Source of the DNA: Apoda limacodes
Taxonomy: Eukaryota; Arthropoda; Insecta; Lepidoptera; Limacodidae
Assembly: GCA_946406115.1 (NCBI GenBank)
Contig: OX291545.1
Location: 11,732,001 to 11,796,000 of the forward strand
Length of the DNA stretch: 64,000 nucleotides
Direction of reading: 5' to 3'
This document shows positions 20,410 through 35,400 of the stretch, piece after piece; the first letter of the stretch is position 1, and each line of letters starts with the position of its first letter. Both the position numbers and the translations under genes were made by a program. The notes below the pieces were generated by a model. That model was not told the origin of the DNA. It saw nothing but the letters and a program-made list of their open reading frames with translations, and searched no databases.

Positions 20410-22040
20410 TTTATATTAAATTTATTGTATTCAAAACAAAATATAGCCTATGGAGCCGTTTCGTCGTGTGTACGCCGGACTCGTGTATTATTGGCAAGAA
20501 GAAGGTACATTAAAACCTCCTACATTCATTGTGTTAGTAAAAATCTTCTAACCTCACATAATACAAAAATTTCTTAGTTTTAAGCTTGTGAAGCTCTACC
20601 TATATTTTAAGACTAGAATCGACCTATACAAAAACATAATTTGAATTTTTTGACTAATGCAATACGATTTAACACTTTTCAGTCGCTGAAAAGCCAAAAT
20701 TCAAAGTTAACATGGTCCTTAGAGCTTCCAATAGTTAACTGTGTGTAATCGAAGACAGTAAAGCTATAAATGAATATGAATACTAAAACTTTAAGCTAAT
20801 GCAATATAATGGCATACCAGCAGTGACCGGGTTAGAGCGGGCGTTGCCACGTCGCGACGCGCTGCTCATCGACTGGTTTCGCCATACATCCCAAAATATC
20901 GAAAGTGGATTGAGGTATTACAATTTACAGGTCACTTTTTTTAATTTTCTACTTTGTCACTTTCAAATAATTTATTAAAATACAACATATTATTACGTAC
21001 CTGTAGCATACACTCACCGTTTTCGGAAAAGTTTAGTATCCAGGATAATAATCAGTAATCCCCGACTCAGCTGTTGTGAAACACATGTTGTTAATAACAC
21101 TTTGTCTAAACGGATATTTTAAGCACTAGGGGGGAAGACGAGGTACAGAGGGCACAACACTCGCGGAAGACCGTGGTTTGTGAGCCAGGGCTTGCTTGCT
21201 GACTCCACGCGCTATCCCTACTAATCGTGCGGCGCTAATAGTTCACCCTATGCGGAGGAAATTTACAGCGGGAAGACGCGCGCTATACTATTTCTGTCCG
21301 CGGTGCCGCGGCAGAGTTGCCCTGATTCCACTAAAATTACAACGCGCTGCTATTTCCGCACTCGACGTCCTCTCATACGCGTCGACTTGCAAAATTATTT
21401 TTTCTTGCAAGTTGGCTAGTGTCAATTTAACTTATAGAGTTGATTAAACTATAGTGACCCGGTTAACGGCTTCTATGTTGTTATAATTTATTAATAGTAA
21501 GTTTATAAGTACGTTGCCCGTCTCGATTGTGTCTTGTTTAAAGACTATTGTTTTTGTAATTTGTTATCAATTTAATTAATAAAATTTTAAGAATATAACT
21601 GTGATCTTAATATTTTTTAATTTCCGAAATTAATTTAATTTTACTGATAATTCATCAAAAAAATTAAAACAACTACATGTACCAAATTAATAATATATTA
21701 AAATCCAACCTCGGCTTCTGCTCACCAACATTTTTATCGAGTCACATATATTACCAGGTTCAAGTGTGGTTAATCAACTGGACCCAGAAGAATGGGGTTG
21801 GAAGCTAATTAATACTATTTTTGCAACTGCAAAAAGGGATATATTTCAAAATGCAGCTGCAGAAAAGTAGTTAGGCTTATTTTGTTCACAAGTATGCACA
21901 AGTGGTTAAGGCCAAATGTTGTAACTTTAACAAAGGATCATTTCATTAAGAACGAAACAACTGATGTATCGCTGTTAGAACAATTTACATCAACTCAACA
22001 AATCAAGAATTATTTGAAGAAATAATTGCATAATCTACAA
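20410..22040. other. Gene-free stretch with a GC-rich patch
   Basis: AT-rich apart from 21,150-21,400, which is GC-rich with many CpG. It could hold a promoter or 5' leader of the minus-strand LUBEL-like gene. No exon with sound splice sites is recognisable. Confidence 0.35.
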
Positions 22041-22044
22041 TTTT

Positions 22045-22760
22045 TGTTCGTTCTATTTTTATCATAAAACTAACCGTTCCACTAAGAAATCCTTAATACC
22101 CTTTTTGCGAACCTTGCATAAAATTTTATGCACACACGAAATCAATTGAGATTTTTCACGATTTCATTATAATGGTATCCCTAACGATCATGTAAAAATT
22201 CAGCTTCTTGGGAAATTATGCAAGGGTACCCCTATTTTTCGGGCTAACCTGACCGGGCTATAAGTTAAATATTCGTCTTTAAAACTGTTGCTTTGTTACT
22301 ATCACTAATAATATACATTCACGATAATTATCCTCGAAGGGGTGTTCTGAACAAGCATAATACTTATACATATAGGTGGTGAGTCTGTCGTCGTACCGTT
22401 TTTACTAAACACGAATTTTTGTAGTAATAAAAATAGATCAGGCAAAAATTGTACTTAGATCATACAATTATAATATTAATAATATTAATATGCGTTCAAT
22501 GATGTACATAGGCATTTTTGTAGATAATTGTATGATCTAAGTACAATTTTTGCCTGATCTATTTTTATCATAAAACTTATATTTTCGTTAAAAATAAAAA
22601 AAAAAAAACACAATTTTGCGAACTTTGACCTTGACACATGGGATCGATGGGGACTTTTTACAAATTCATTATAATGGTTTCTCTAACTTTCATGTAAACG
22701 TTCAGCTTCTTGGGAATTTATGCAAGGGTGAATGTCTATTTTGACTGGACTATGAATACT
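22045..22760. repeat. Direct duplication flanking a long hairpin
   Basis: A block with 'tttttatcataaaact', 'ttcattataatggt' and 'ttcagcttcttggga...tatgcaagggt' occurs at about 22,055-22,235 and again at 22,560-22,735. Between them an inverted repeat of about 43 bp (arms about 22,428-22,473 and 22,524-22,567, containing atagatcaggcaaaaattg) forms a near-perfect hairpin. Confidence 0.75.
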
Positions 22761-23259
22761 TATAACAAATACTTTATTTCTTTTATAGATAAGTATAAAA
22801 CTTAAATATTATTGTAACATAAAAACAGTAGGTACCTACAGCCAGTCATGACAGATTTCTTGTGGGCTAAGAAACTGCACTTTGGCTAAAGTGACATATT
22901 TAGTAGGTATGTTGTTATAAATTGCACTTAGGTAATTACAGGGTAATAGTTAAGATCCAGAAAGTATAAGTGATCATTATTTGGTTACGGTAATGACTTC
23001 AAATTACTAGTTAGTAGGAGTTTTTTAGTCATATGTACTTATACCAATATTTTTGTCATTATAGCACGGGACTTTGGCACTGCAGTTGTTAGGTTAGTGC
23101 ACCAGAAAGAAAAACACCCGGGAAACAGCTGGAGTCAAAATATTATAGCCTTTAAGGCTTTGTTTTTTTTTATTTAAGTGTTATCCCCTAAAGAGAAGAT
23201 TGTATTAATATTCAACGCTTAAAATCTAAGCATATTGCCCGGCGGTCAAAAATTAAAAC

Positions 23260-23506
23260 TGAAGTCGCCATATTGAAATGGTGTGCGCTTACAACGACAC
23301 TAGCGACCAAACACCGAAAGTCGAAAAAGTTTGTTGCACTGTACGTGGCATCGATTTCTACTTCAATTTTATTCACTAACCCATTTTTTTTTTCTAAAAT
23401 TTAAGACGTTTTAGAGTCACATAAACTAATATAAATACTATGCGTAGTGGTTATATTCTCTTTGACTATAGACTTTAAACAAAATATTGTCACAGCGACA
23501 AAATAA
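23260..23506 (+). promoter_or_regulatory. Likely promoter and 5' leader of the HYDIN-like gene
   Basis: The 250 bases before the first HYDIN ATG contain 'gtcgccatattg', a YY1/Pho-type motif (GCCATNTTG) often found near start sites. No TATA box stands out. Because the LUBEL-like gene runs the other way, this may also serve as a shared upstream region. The transcription start is not determined. Confidence 0.35.
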
Positions 23507-26500
23507 ATGGAAATAATACGAAGATTTAGACAAAATGGTTATTTTACGCCCGAATTGTACCAATTACTCGCAAAGAAAAAGCTTTCAGACTCGTTGGAAG
23601 AGGTAACAAAATTTACTAAGATTTTAAAATTAAGAAATCATAAACCCTCGTATAAGCGAAAACCTTATATAGGCCTTATAAAAGTAAGATTTCGTCTTCT
23701 TGTCCTACACACACGTTTATAGAAACTCGCGCGATCCTCGCATTATACACAGCATTGATCACTCATCGACGCATGCGATTAACTACGTATCGAATGAGTT
23801 CTTGTCTAGATACAAAACAGTACATCATTTCAACTTGGTTAAAACAATAATAAAAGAGATGGAGCAGTGGTTTATGAGATTTATCTAGATCGGCTTCAAA
23901 CACGTTGGTATTTGCAGGTAATCTAGCCTTTGAATTTTGTTACTTAGTTTATATGGGTAAACTCCCGAACCACTACACGTATTTGAAAAATTCTTTTGAT
24001 TTTTGAAGTTAGGTGCATTATTCCAGGTAGGCTATTATGTATTTATTTATTATGTAATTATTATGTATTTAAGAGAGCGGGACTGTAGCAAATAATATAT
24101 GCTCTAACGATAAAGCGAAACAACGTTCGCCGGGCCAGCTATAATAGTTTTTGGAGATCGTTCTAAGACCCCGGCTTTATATACACGTTGATCCCGTAAA
24201 TAGGAATCCCGCTATTGGTGCAATCTGTTGGCCCGAGTTAGTTAGTTAGTTGGACTTATGTTTTCCGCACTTAGCCTCATAATAGGGCCATTGTACGTAG
24301 GTAACCATCTGTTGGCCCCAATCGCAAGTGCTAGGAGTTGGCTAGCACGTACCTACCTATTTTGTACCAACGTGTTACACATGTTTTTCATCCTGAAGTG
24401 CTAAAATGTTCAAACATACGTATAATGAAGTGTATTACGGAGTACCTACGTACTTAATTAAATAAACACCTTTATTTACAGATTATACCATCAGAATACG
24501 AAAAGGAAATGAGAATGGATGCCGCGGATCGTCTCCGGAATTTAAATAATATAGAATTAGATAATATAATAGACTTAGGGAAAAAACGAGATGAAATAGT
24601 TCTTTTATTTACACCACGAATAATCATATTTCAAAACTATAAACCAAATGATAAGATTGTTGCTAAATTTTCTGTCAAAAATATAAGTATGGTTGGTATT
24701 TTATGTTAAATTTATAGAGTGGTATTTAAATATTTTTAACAGTACATAACATTTTTAATGATTTATCGATTCATACCAAGACCAACTTAAAAAATCATGC
24801 CTCTGACCTCTGTATAATTTGTTGACACGTGTTTATTAGGTTTCATGACATTTGGGAATTTTACAGGCTAAGGTAAATGAAAATTTTTGGTTCCGGCAGA
24901 GACGACGACACGGTTCGTTATTAATGTGTTGTTACTGTGTCTGTTACTCACTGTCTTGAAGATTCTAACATCCACTCCATTTTTGCGTAGATCCGCTTTG
25001 TATGCCAGTATAAATAAGGAGTCTAATATTTTATGTGAACTGGTATCTTACGAAGCTTTTCTAATCTCGCCGATATCTATATTCTCATCGATATAAACAA
25101 CTGCAAGGCAAAGCAAATCAATGACAAAAATCAACTTCATTGCTATTTGGGATAGCAGCGCGGTTATAAAATATGTTGTACTTACAATTTTAACTTGGAA
25201 AAACGCAAAACGTAATAATTTTTTTGCTTTCACCTATGGTATCTTCGACTATTATTGGCACTATTTTTGTGTGTATGTATTAGTTTAAATTATCACTTAT
25301 TAACACTAAGAAAGTGTAGGTATGTTCTTTGATGAATTTTAAAAAAATAATCTGCTATTTTTTCTTGTATCCAGGGACCAACGTATATCAATATGACTCA
25401 TAAGGATTCTTCATATTTCGCGGTGAAACCCTGTGCAGGGCATCTGTCCTCACGGCTGGCTCCCGGGATCGGAGTGACATTCGCAATCACCTTCACGCCA
25501 AGTCAATACGAAGATTACACGCACAAAATAACGTTTTACACCGATAAAGATCAGTATGCACTACCGATCATAGGTGATTAATATATCATCAGAAGTTAAA
25601 CTAATAAAGTTTTGATTGGTAAATTAATGCTACGTGTGTAAATTTAATTTCAGTGCTATTTTAACTAAAACTCAACATTCAATGTTATCGGATTATGCGT
25701 GCTCGTCCATGGCGAAACGTAAGCTCGGTCGATTGGTGACGACGCTTTTCCACATTTTGTATCGAACCGATTTTCTTACCATACAGAACGTATTTGTGTT
25801 TTTCCATAGCATGCGATATCATTGGTCCGACGGATCGGAGTTTTTTAAAAATGGTTATTTAATTCAAATATTCAAGTTTCGATTCTTTGGACTAAAAAAT
25901 GGGGCGCAAAGATCTCATGCCTGAAAGCCTGACTATATAAGTTACCAAATAGGCTATGACTAGTTTTGGAATGAATCTTATATCTATCCTTCTCCTGAAA
26001 CAACTTGGAAATAACAATAGCGCAAAAAGAGTTCAACGTTCCCAATCTCTATTCATGACCTCCTACGCGTATGGCACCTCAGCGAGACGAAGCGCTTGTA
26101 GCAACTTCAATAGAAAAACGTGCGCCGACGTTATCAGCGGTTTTCGTGAATGTCAACTCCCACCACCACCTTACTGTCGTTATTGGGCGCTGCTGTGGAA
26201 AACATCAACGTAAACGGTGATTCATACTTATAAATCCGGTGATTTTGCTGGATCTAACCACGCTACTGTGGACAAGCTCGCTAAGTCATAAATATTTGAT
26301 GTGCTATATTTTCGTAAACTTTGGACTTTGTTTTTGAAGATACACCTAATACCTACCTAATTCCATAAGTAGATAGTATTAGCTTATTCTTGATAATTTT
26401 AATTAAAATAGTTTTACCAAATTTATTAAAAATTATCTTACAGCTATGGGTCCTAGACCGATATTTGATTTTCCGGACAGTATTGTTATTCCACAAATAC

Positions 26501-29421
26501 CGCTGAAATTGGAAAATTTTGTTTCAATAACAATTTGCAATGTTGGGATCATCCCAGCTGGTTTTACTTTTAATGCAAGGAGGTAAGTGAAACTTGTATT
26601 ATGTGTACACTAGAAACTCGATTATCCGGCCCTCAGTTATACGGATATGTATTTGTTGTTTTAAATAAACACATATTATGTATTACATGCACAAAACCCG
26701 CTATTCTTCATAATAGTATCGCTTTTCGATTGTCCGAATGCCTAATGACAATCATTAGTCGTTGCGAAAATATTCGTGAACTCAATAGGTATTCTAACGT
26801 TTTAATTTACTTATTGTTTTACCGAAGATGTGCTATTTTCCGGTTGATCTAAAATAAGAAATAATAGTTTTTGTCATTCGCTGGTACCTAACAGTTAGTT
26901 ATAAAGCTCTTATTTGCCTCCTTAATTTTTATGTGTAGGCAAACTGGGGCGATTACCAAAATTGTCTCCTTGACAGGGCGGCAGCAGGGGCTCTATCAAT
27001 TTTTTTGATAGTTTTTTGGAGACTGCTATGCGGAGTGGTTGGTTTATGTAGTTCGTTGTTTAATAAGAATAATAAAATGGAAAAACAAGATCATTAATAT
27101 TTTAAAATAGTCTAAGATTATTTTCTTCCAATTTCTACAGAACGTTCATATGGCATACATTTTGTACGTTTTTTTACCACAACTTTACCGAAATTTAGAG
27201 TCTGCCCTACTAGCGTTACCTGTACGCGATAAGTAGAGGTAGAAGTAGAACTTTAAAACATTAAATAGTTTCTTTTCTATTTGCAGCCCATTTTCAGTGC
27301 AGCCACAATCTGTATATTTAAATCCAAAAGAGAAAATTGAAGTTAAAATTGGTCTTAAAACAATGCGTCTCGGAGATATTAATGGGAAACTGCTTGCAAT
27401 TTACGAAACAGGTGTTAAATACTTTTTAATGTTATAAAAAAAATATGAAAATGCTGGTTTGGAATCCTTCCTCATAGGCCCTCAATGTTGGGGCACGGCT
27501 TACCCTAACCTTGTCGAGGGCGATTTGGGCCATAGTCCGTGACGTAGTCCCAATGCAGATTGTAGATTTCGCATTGGTATGTCTTTTTTGACTTTGCAGG
27601 TTTCCTCACGAAGTTTTCGTTTACCGAAAAGATAGTGATAATCACAACCAATGTTCCTACTTGAGATTAGATATAAGTAAAAAGACTCACAGTACCTACA
27701 CACTGGCTTGAACCGTCTCCAGTCAGAATGCGAGGCAGTAACCGTAACCATTAGGACCACCGATCTTTGATAGGTGTGGATTCTGTAAAATTGACAAATT
27801 TAATTCTTGCCGTGGAAATTTCTTTAATAATTTTTTTTTTTAAGTTATTTGTGTCTCTTAATTTTTTTTATTCGTAAAGTATATACTAATATAGCATGTT
27901 TCTGCTTTATATTGTACTTTGAATATTTTTTATTAGGAGAACAATTCCTTGTGAAACTATTCGGCTCGACTCACACAGTGAAAGTTGACTTGGAGAAGGA
28001 AGTAGTCCGGTTCCAGGAGACCTACAATACTATGGTGCGACAACAGACTATCAAGATTACTAACAGATCTGATCACGTACTTACGTACATGTGTATGAAA
28101 AACGACTGTTTATATTACGGTAGTATAAGTATTATTTTTATAAGAAAATAACTTTAAAAGAAAAACCGGGCAAGAGCGCGAGCTAACCTCGCGGACAAAG
28201 CATTTCGTACCATTTCACAATAAGCGTATGGTCACAATTGACTGACCTTCGGCGGCATCTAGTCAGTCGCGTCGCTCGACGTGCTGATGATGACCATGAT
28301 GATGTACATGCCCGACCGTAATTAATGTTACCAGACTTAATACGTCTCTTCTGTTAGGGTCTAGGTCTGCCGACAACTTGGGCGATTTGGGCCATAGTCC
28401 ATTACGCTGGCGCAGCGTATTGTAGGAGTTTAGATTGTTTTTTTTTGGCATATGCAGTTTCTTCAGGATGTTATCCTTTACTGAAGAGCCAGTGGTTTGA
28501 TGAACAAAACACTTGAGAATTCAGAAAAAGTTTAGTTAGTACATGCCGGATTTAAACGTCTGTCTCTCAGGAGGATGCTGCTTTACAAGTTGCAAGTCAG
28601 ATCCCTTAAGTCTGCAGAGAGTTTGCTTACCTTCCCTATGTGTGTTTTACCGCTTGTATAATGGGATGTGTTTTAAGGAATTGACGATAAACCGGTGGAA
28701 AAACCAATTTCAGTGGGAATATCGGGATAAAAGTATTTTTTGCCTTTCTCGGTGCCTACAAAGTTAATTGTAAGCAGAATTATGACGTTAATAGTGTCGT
28801 AGAATAAGGAGTAGTGGTAATGTCCCACAAAAAAAAGTGCCCCGTGGGAACTCTTGATCAGGATAAAAAGTATTCTGTTTTTTTTTCCCTATCCCTACAA
28901 TTAAATCATAATACCGTTTACCTACATTAGATTTATTGTCTCTATTATTATTTACCTACATACAAACTTAAGAACTTAACCTTTTTATAATATTTGTATA
29001 AAATAACACTAATTCTTTACCATTCTTTTGCATAATGACTTCGGGTCCAGATGTTTTTCTGACTTCAATTACCCTCGAGAACTTCCTAATAATGAAGAAG
29101 GTTTTTTGTGTTGAGTCAAGACAATAAATCATCTAAAGAAAAAACTGAAACCAATCAGTTAGTTTATCGTCAGTGTTATTCGTAAAATGTCAGTAGTATT
29201 TTTTGTTTTCAGATTTCAAAGATAAAATAAAATTAGCAACTATATGTTACAACTTAAAAGAAAACGAGTCTGCTAAATACAGCAAATTGGTTCAATATGA
29301 TGTTCTGAGCAGCGAAGAGCACGAAAGGGTTTATACAAGAATTTTTCGTGACGAAATACACGCAATCATAGCAGATGAATCGTTGTTTTTCCAAAACACA
29401 CACTTTTCTATATCACCAATT
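23507..29421 (+). CDS. Hydin: HYDIN block 1: exons 1-7, N-terminus and first ASH domains
   Basis: Exons: 23507-23683, 24482-24691, 25375-25573, 26444-26582, 27287-27411, 27937-28119, 29213-29421. The ATG at 23507 is the first in frame and opens [13 protein letters not shown]. Exon 2 has [16 protein letters not shown], like the 'IVFQNYTP' start of the first human ASH domain. Exon 3 has SSYFAVKP and [15 protein letters not shown]. Exon 4 has IFDFPDSI. Exons 5-6 have [15 protein letters not shown] and [14 protein letters not shown]. All keep the human order. The exon 2 donor (ATG|GTTGGT) is weak; it is chosen because only it keeps phase with exon 3. The other sites are ordinary. Confidence 0.9.
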
Positions 29422-32400
29422 GTTAGTAATAATTAAAATTTAATCTTATTGTTACTAGACAAAAGTGATACAAAGGTTAAATATGAAATGAATATTATGT
29501 TATGAGGGTGTGTTGGTTTTAATATTGATGTGTGAAGGAAGTGAATATAAGGTAAGACAAACGAAGCGAAGTAGAATAAATGCCGTGGCCATGACAGTAT
29601 TGAGCAGTAGGTGCCTGTGTGTGGTGTGACCGTAAGAAAATTGTTAAGGTAGTAAGGGCATGTTGAGATGATGAATAAAAAAGGATGTACGAAACAAATT
29701 TATCACGCAGAAGTAAATGGAAGGGTCGGTAGGTAGACTTTGTCATAGATATCTCGATCAACTCGAGTCCGTTTTAAGGTTAGGCGAGGTAAAGAGTACA
29801 GTGTTTAGATGATGAATTAAAAAGAATGCACGAAACAAATTTAACACAGAGAAATAAATGGAAGGGTCGGTGGAGATAGACTTTGTCGAAGATATCTCAA
29901 TCAAAGTGAGTTCGTTCTTAGGTTAGGCGAGGTCAATAGTACCATAAACCGTCGAAGTTGTATAAAAGTCTTTGGTCTCTGCTAACCCCTTCAGAAAACA
30001 GCTGTTATATGTGATTTATGTGTATTTTCTCTACAGAAAGGACAGCTTTGGCCTAATAAGGCGACCGACCTGACTATAACTTTTGCCCCTAAAGAAATAG
30101 CAGAATTTCGAACAACCGCCTTCTTGGATATCGACGGTGTCAGCGACCGAGTGCCTTTAACGATGGTTGGAACATCCCTGCCTCCATCCATACTGTTGAA
30201 CTTAGAAACACTAGATATGGACTGCGTTTACATTAATAAAACTTATAACTACGAAATTGTGGCAACAAATAAGGGTACAGTTTATCGTTTTACAAAGAAA
30301 AATGAAGTTCTTTTTGCTGATCTCTATTAAATATTCCGGTTAAAAACAGGTCACATAAATGGAGTCATTCTGTACAAGGAGGTACCAACATTATTTGGCA
30401 GTAAGATCACTTGCACGCCGGAGTGTCACTGCTTGCGACCCGGGGATAAACAAATATTTGTTGTATCCTTTTGTAACTGTAATCAAGGTCCTTACTTTGA
30501 AGAAATCAACTTTGTAATAAGTGACACAGATATCGTGCTTAAAGTATATTTGAAGTAAGTATGCCTTAGTGTAGACTTAGTGGTGACAATCGACATCAAC
30601 AATAGGCCATTTAAATAGTTAAGAGCAGTAAAACATCTGTCTGCTATGTTGTTGAAGGTTTTGTGTCCTTTTAAACCAAAAGTCACATTGAAAAAATGTG
30701 ATGTTAAGTAGAAAAACATAGTTCTAACCAAATTTACCACTAATGAATAAAGAACATTGCAATTGTCTCTTTGTTCACTATCCTAATCAACTTCGGGATC
30801 AAAGCTATCTAAAATTTTGATATGGAAATTCATTCGTTTTTATAAATGCCATAATTTTATGAAAACCAATGAATTTCCACACCAAATTTAGTGTTTAATT
30901 GCAGAGGGGAAATTATTTATCCAACCTTAACGTTCAGTGTGCCTTGCTTGGATTTTGGATCAGTTAGTTTAGGTAAGCAACGATATTCAGGATGTTTCCT
31001 TACCGATGTCGTCTATACATTCACAATTAATTGATACTTATAGTTATTTTTTACAGGTGTCCCAGCTACATTAGAACTAGAAGTGATTAATGAGTCGGTA
31101 GTTCAAGTTAATGCTACTGTAAAGATACCTACTGACGGTCCTGAAATCAGCAGCATAAGACTGACAGATTATGCTATCGCTGAGAGACCCAAGCCTGAAA
31201 CTCCTAAGTGGCCTAGAGAATTCGATATTCAACCATCGAAAATTTCCATTGGGCCCGAGTCGAAGGTTAATTTGCAGGCAAGTTCTATTTATTAAAAATG
31301 CATAGAGGTTGAAAGTTTCGTAGTTCCGGCCTAGTTCATGTCGTAATTTTCTTAAATAGGTATGTGAAATTCCCTGGCCTTCACACCCCTTTCCAGCTCC
31401 CCGTGTCAGAAAACTGCTTCACGCCTTTTGCCCCGAGGCATGCTTGGGACTTGCAAGCTTTGATCTTACGACATAGATACCTAACTTGACTAGTTGCAAG
31501 CGTTTACTTAATGACATAGACGCTCAATTTGGGTAGTTGCAAGCTTTTACCCAATGACAGAGACGCTCAGTTTTGTAGTTGTAAGCTATTAATGACCTGG
31601 TCTTGACACCCCTCTCGTTTTGCCCCAGATATGCCCAAGCAGGAAGCTAGGAAAAGCATAGGCTAGTTTTTATCGCGCTTTATAATCGGAATCAATTAAG
31701 CCATTTTGACTCTAACTAACACTCTGGTGCTATATAGCTTGGGTCTCAAAGTAGGGACCCATTCCCTTCTAATTCCGGCTAAAAATTCCGTGGAAAGGAA
31801 AACAATATTTGAATATTTGTATTTCGAAACTACACGTTAAGCCTGTAAAATACCTGATTTGTATCTTTGTTCGCGGCCAAAAATATTTTAATACTAGCGG
31901 TCCCATATAATGTATAACTTTTAAGAAAGTAAGTAACTATGTGCAGATTTCTTGCCAAAGGCTTGGACTACATATTATTGAGATTGAAAGGTATTTATAT
32001 ACAATTGATTTATGTTATTATTCACTAAATAAGCTAGATTTGTAATTGATGCAGCACGGAGCGGAGACATTAACAACCATACTAGCACGGCTGTTAATGA
32101 TATTTCCAAAATGATAATATTTTGTTATTACTTTCTTATATTTTGTAAAAACATCATAACACTGTATTCTTGGACTGGCGAACAAAATTGTTTTACTGTG
32201 TTAATAAAGATTTATTATTTATTATTATTATATTTATAAATATAACTGTGATTTGGGATAAAATAATCTTATTTACTAACCAGGTTATGGTCTGTCTATT
32301 GTCCACAATCAGATCCATTAAACTATTTATGATTGAGTGTTTAAAAAACATGCAAACATCTTCATAAACTTTCATATTTGTATTAAATTTGTTTGGCATT

Positions 32401-35400
32401 TGGTTAGTTGTGACTACAACTATAGTTTTTTTTATACCACTAAGGTGACAAACAAGTTTACGGCCCTGATGCTAAGCGGTCGTCACGGTCCGCCTATGAA
32501 GGCCTACAACACCAGGGGAATTACTCACGCGTTGTCGACCCTTTAAAAATGTAATCACTCCTTTCTTAAAGGACCCCATACTGTAGTCCCTAGATCAAGC
32601 CTTGGCAGAGATCACACCTTGGCAGAGAGCTCACTCTACAACCTAAGCGTTTGCTAGAGGAAATTTCTCTGACTCCGTATTGTTTATGACCATTTGGGTT
32701 CTAAGGTGCAAGTATTAATTCCTTGCCGATGGCGAGCGGCGCAATGATGGAAAGTAGCCTCGAGCATCATTTTGAATTATATTAATCGACAACGATATTT
32801 ATTGCTCAAATAAGATAATAGATACATATGTTTTACAGGTTACATTGATTGCTAACTTAATTAGAGCAAATCAGACATCTATAGAAATAGAGCTTGAAAA
32901 TTCTGATAGTCCGCCGATTGTGGTGCCAGTGACATTTGATGCTCTAGTCCCCGACGTTGGTCCAGTCCAAGAAATTCGACTCCAATCGTGTTTCTTAAGT
33001 TACCCCTACGAGGAAAAAGTTTACTTCACGTGTAATTCATTTTTCGGATATTTTACTGTGATGGAGCCAGAGGTTATAAAGTTTATTTAACTGTCTATTT
33101 AAGTTCTTTTAGTCTAGGGGAGACCCAATAGGAAATGAAATAGTAGTTGAAAACTTTTACCTAATGATCAATTTGGCAGTTACAAGCTGTTACTTAGTAA
33201 TGAATGTCATATAGGCTTAGCGTAGGGCCTTACCTCACCGATCTTCGGCGATGCCTTTTCGGTCACGTCACTCGACCCATACTAATACTCTATCAAGTGT
33301 GGTCCAACTGTTACCTAATGATATAGCGGCCATATTCGGTGCTTGCAATCTTTTACCGATAGCCACTGCATATGGTAAGTTCTATGTATTCGAAGAAGTA
33401 GATTTGCAAAATATACATGGGAAACGGAACTATGTATTACGATTAACAGTGACAAAGAACTATTAATTATTTTTTTTCAAAGTAAATAGACGTGCTGAAT
33501 AATTATAAATTTCAATTCACATACAGAGTGACTCTACACTAGAAGTAGAGGTTGATGTAAAAGAAGGGCTTATTGAACCCAATAGTACAATATGTCTGCC
33601 TTTAGTAATAAAAACTAGCGTCGTTGGGGAACAAGAGTTTACAGTCAGGTAAGCGCCTTTTTAAAATAATTAAAATGATTTTAGAAATTTTATTGTATTT
33701 TTTATATTTCCTTTACAGATTGCGCTTGTTTGGCATGTCAAAACCAATTGATATTTGTAATATAAGTGCTTTAGGTGTACGGCCAATCGTAACACACTCG
33801 CCCGCTGCTTTACACTGGGGCCAATTAAAGTTGTTGACTAAGTCACATAAAACTCTTTCCCTCTGCAATGATTCCCCAGTAGAAATTCACTTTAGTGCTA
33901 CACTGGTAAGATAATAATTACTTTTCCTTTTGAAACTATAGCCAAGATATACACATTTTTTTGCCTCAGACATCCTGTTAAGGAATGCGCATTATTGTAT
34001 CGTGGAATAGGATACATAATAAAAACTGTGGTATAGACCAGCGAACTAGTGCCTAATTAACACATTTCTATAATAACTATGGATACAAAAATAAGCGTGT
34101 TTGTTGTTTTTTTACGTTGCAACGGAGTATATAATATAGGTATAGTTGGAGGGACGGAGAGTAATATTAAATAAATACTTTTTATTCAGTGCAAGAATTT
34201 CCTTCGGAAAAAAAGCAGTTATTTTTCGCCATATAATGGGGGGTTAGATCTTCAGTAGGTTTTTTTATATAATTATGGTGCCCGCACCTGGTTCGTTACG
34301 AAGCCGTTTTAATAAAACAACTTTACCACACCACATAGTTTGTTTAAAGCCTTATGTTTCACAATCGTTTTACCAAATAATTATCCTTTATTGTCTTACG
34401 ATCTGATAATATTAGTTATTAGATTAATGTTATTTCATTACAGTTAAATCGGGATGGAAGATGGCAGATCGAGCCTGATCAGGGCATCATAAGTCCCGAG
34501 TCAAGAGTAGAGTTTGTTCTAAGTCTTTGTTTATTAGATGCCGCGACATACATAAACAAGGCTGTCATACATCTGGAAAAAGTAAAAGATATTGTAAGAA
34601 AAATTTTTTTTAGTATTTTTTTTAGAATTTCATTTATTTTATACATACTATTAATAGTATATAATTATTTCAACAACAAACGAGAAATTCCATGGCTTTC
34701 TTAAAAACTGCTTCAACATTTGTGATAGAAATTTTAATCATTAATGACTAGCTAACATAATTGAGGTACCTACAGTAAGGTGTCTGCAAAGTTGTCTAGG
34801 ACCTATGGAGTTGTTCTACACCAATGTTAACTGCATGCTACTATCAAGTTGGCTTTTTGCACAATTTGTAAACGTATCTTAACATCCATAACGAGTGCAA
34901 ACAATTTACTGAATTTCGTACGTGTGGTGAGAACTAAAGCTAATGAAAACCCTGAATTTTAAAACAGTAGACGTAATCGACACAGATGCATCTGTGAAAT
35001 CTTGTATAGATAAGCAAAAATAAAAATAAAAAAAACAACTAATTGTAATTTAATTATAAAATAATACATGAGCAAATGAATGAATGAAAGCTCTTAAACT
35101 AACCTCGCTTCTGCCATACTTCAGGTTTCTAGGACAAAATAGAAATTTTTGAACTAGCGCGTTAAGTATCCTTTTGATATTTTGAAGTTTCTGTCATTGT
35201 TAGTGGTAGCTATATAATATTGAATCAACTATTATAGTTGGTGCCTTTATCTGCTACCGGTGTTGGAACGAGTATTGTGGTTGGAGATTTACGAGATAGG
35301 ATCAACTTAGGTCTCCATTTTACAAAAATAAAATTAAATGAATCAGTGTTAATGAAAAACTGTGGAACACGTATGCATTCTATGGAATGGTCTGAACATT

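Noticed and set aside
20112..20513. Plus-strand frame of 133 codons
   Set aside because: It runs through a tRNA-like SINE head and has no recognisable domain or splice context.
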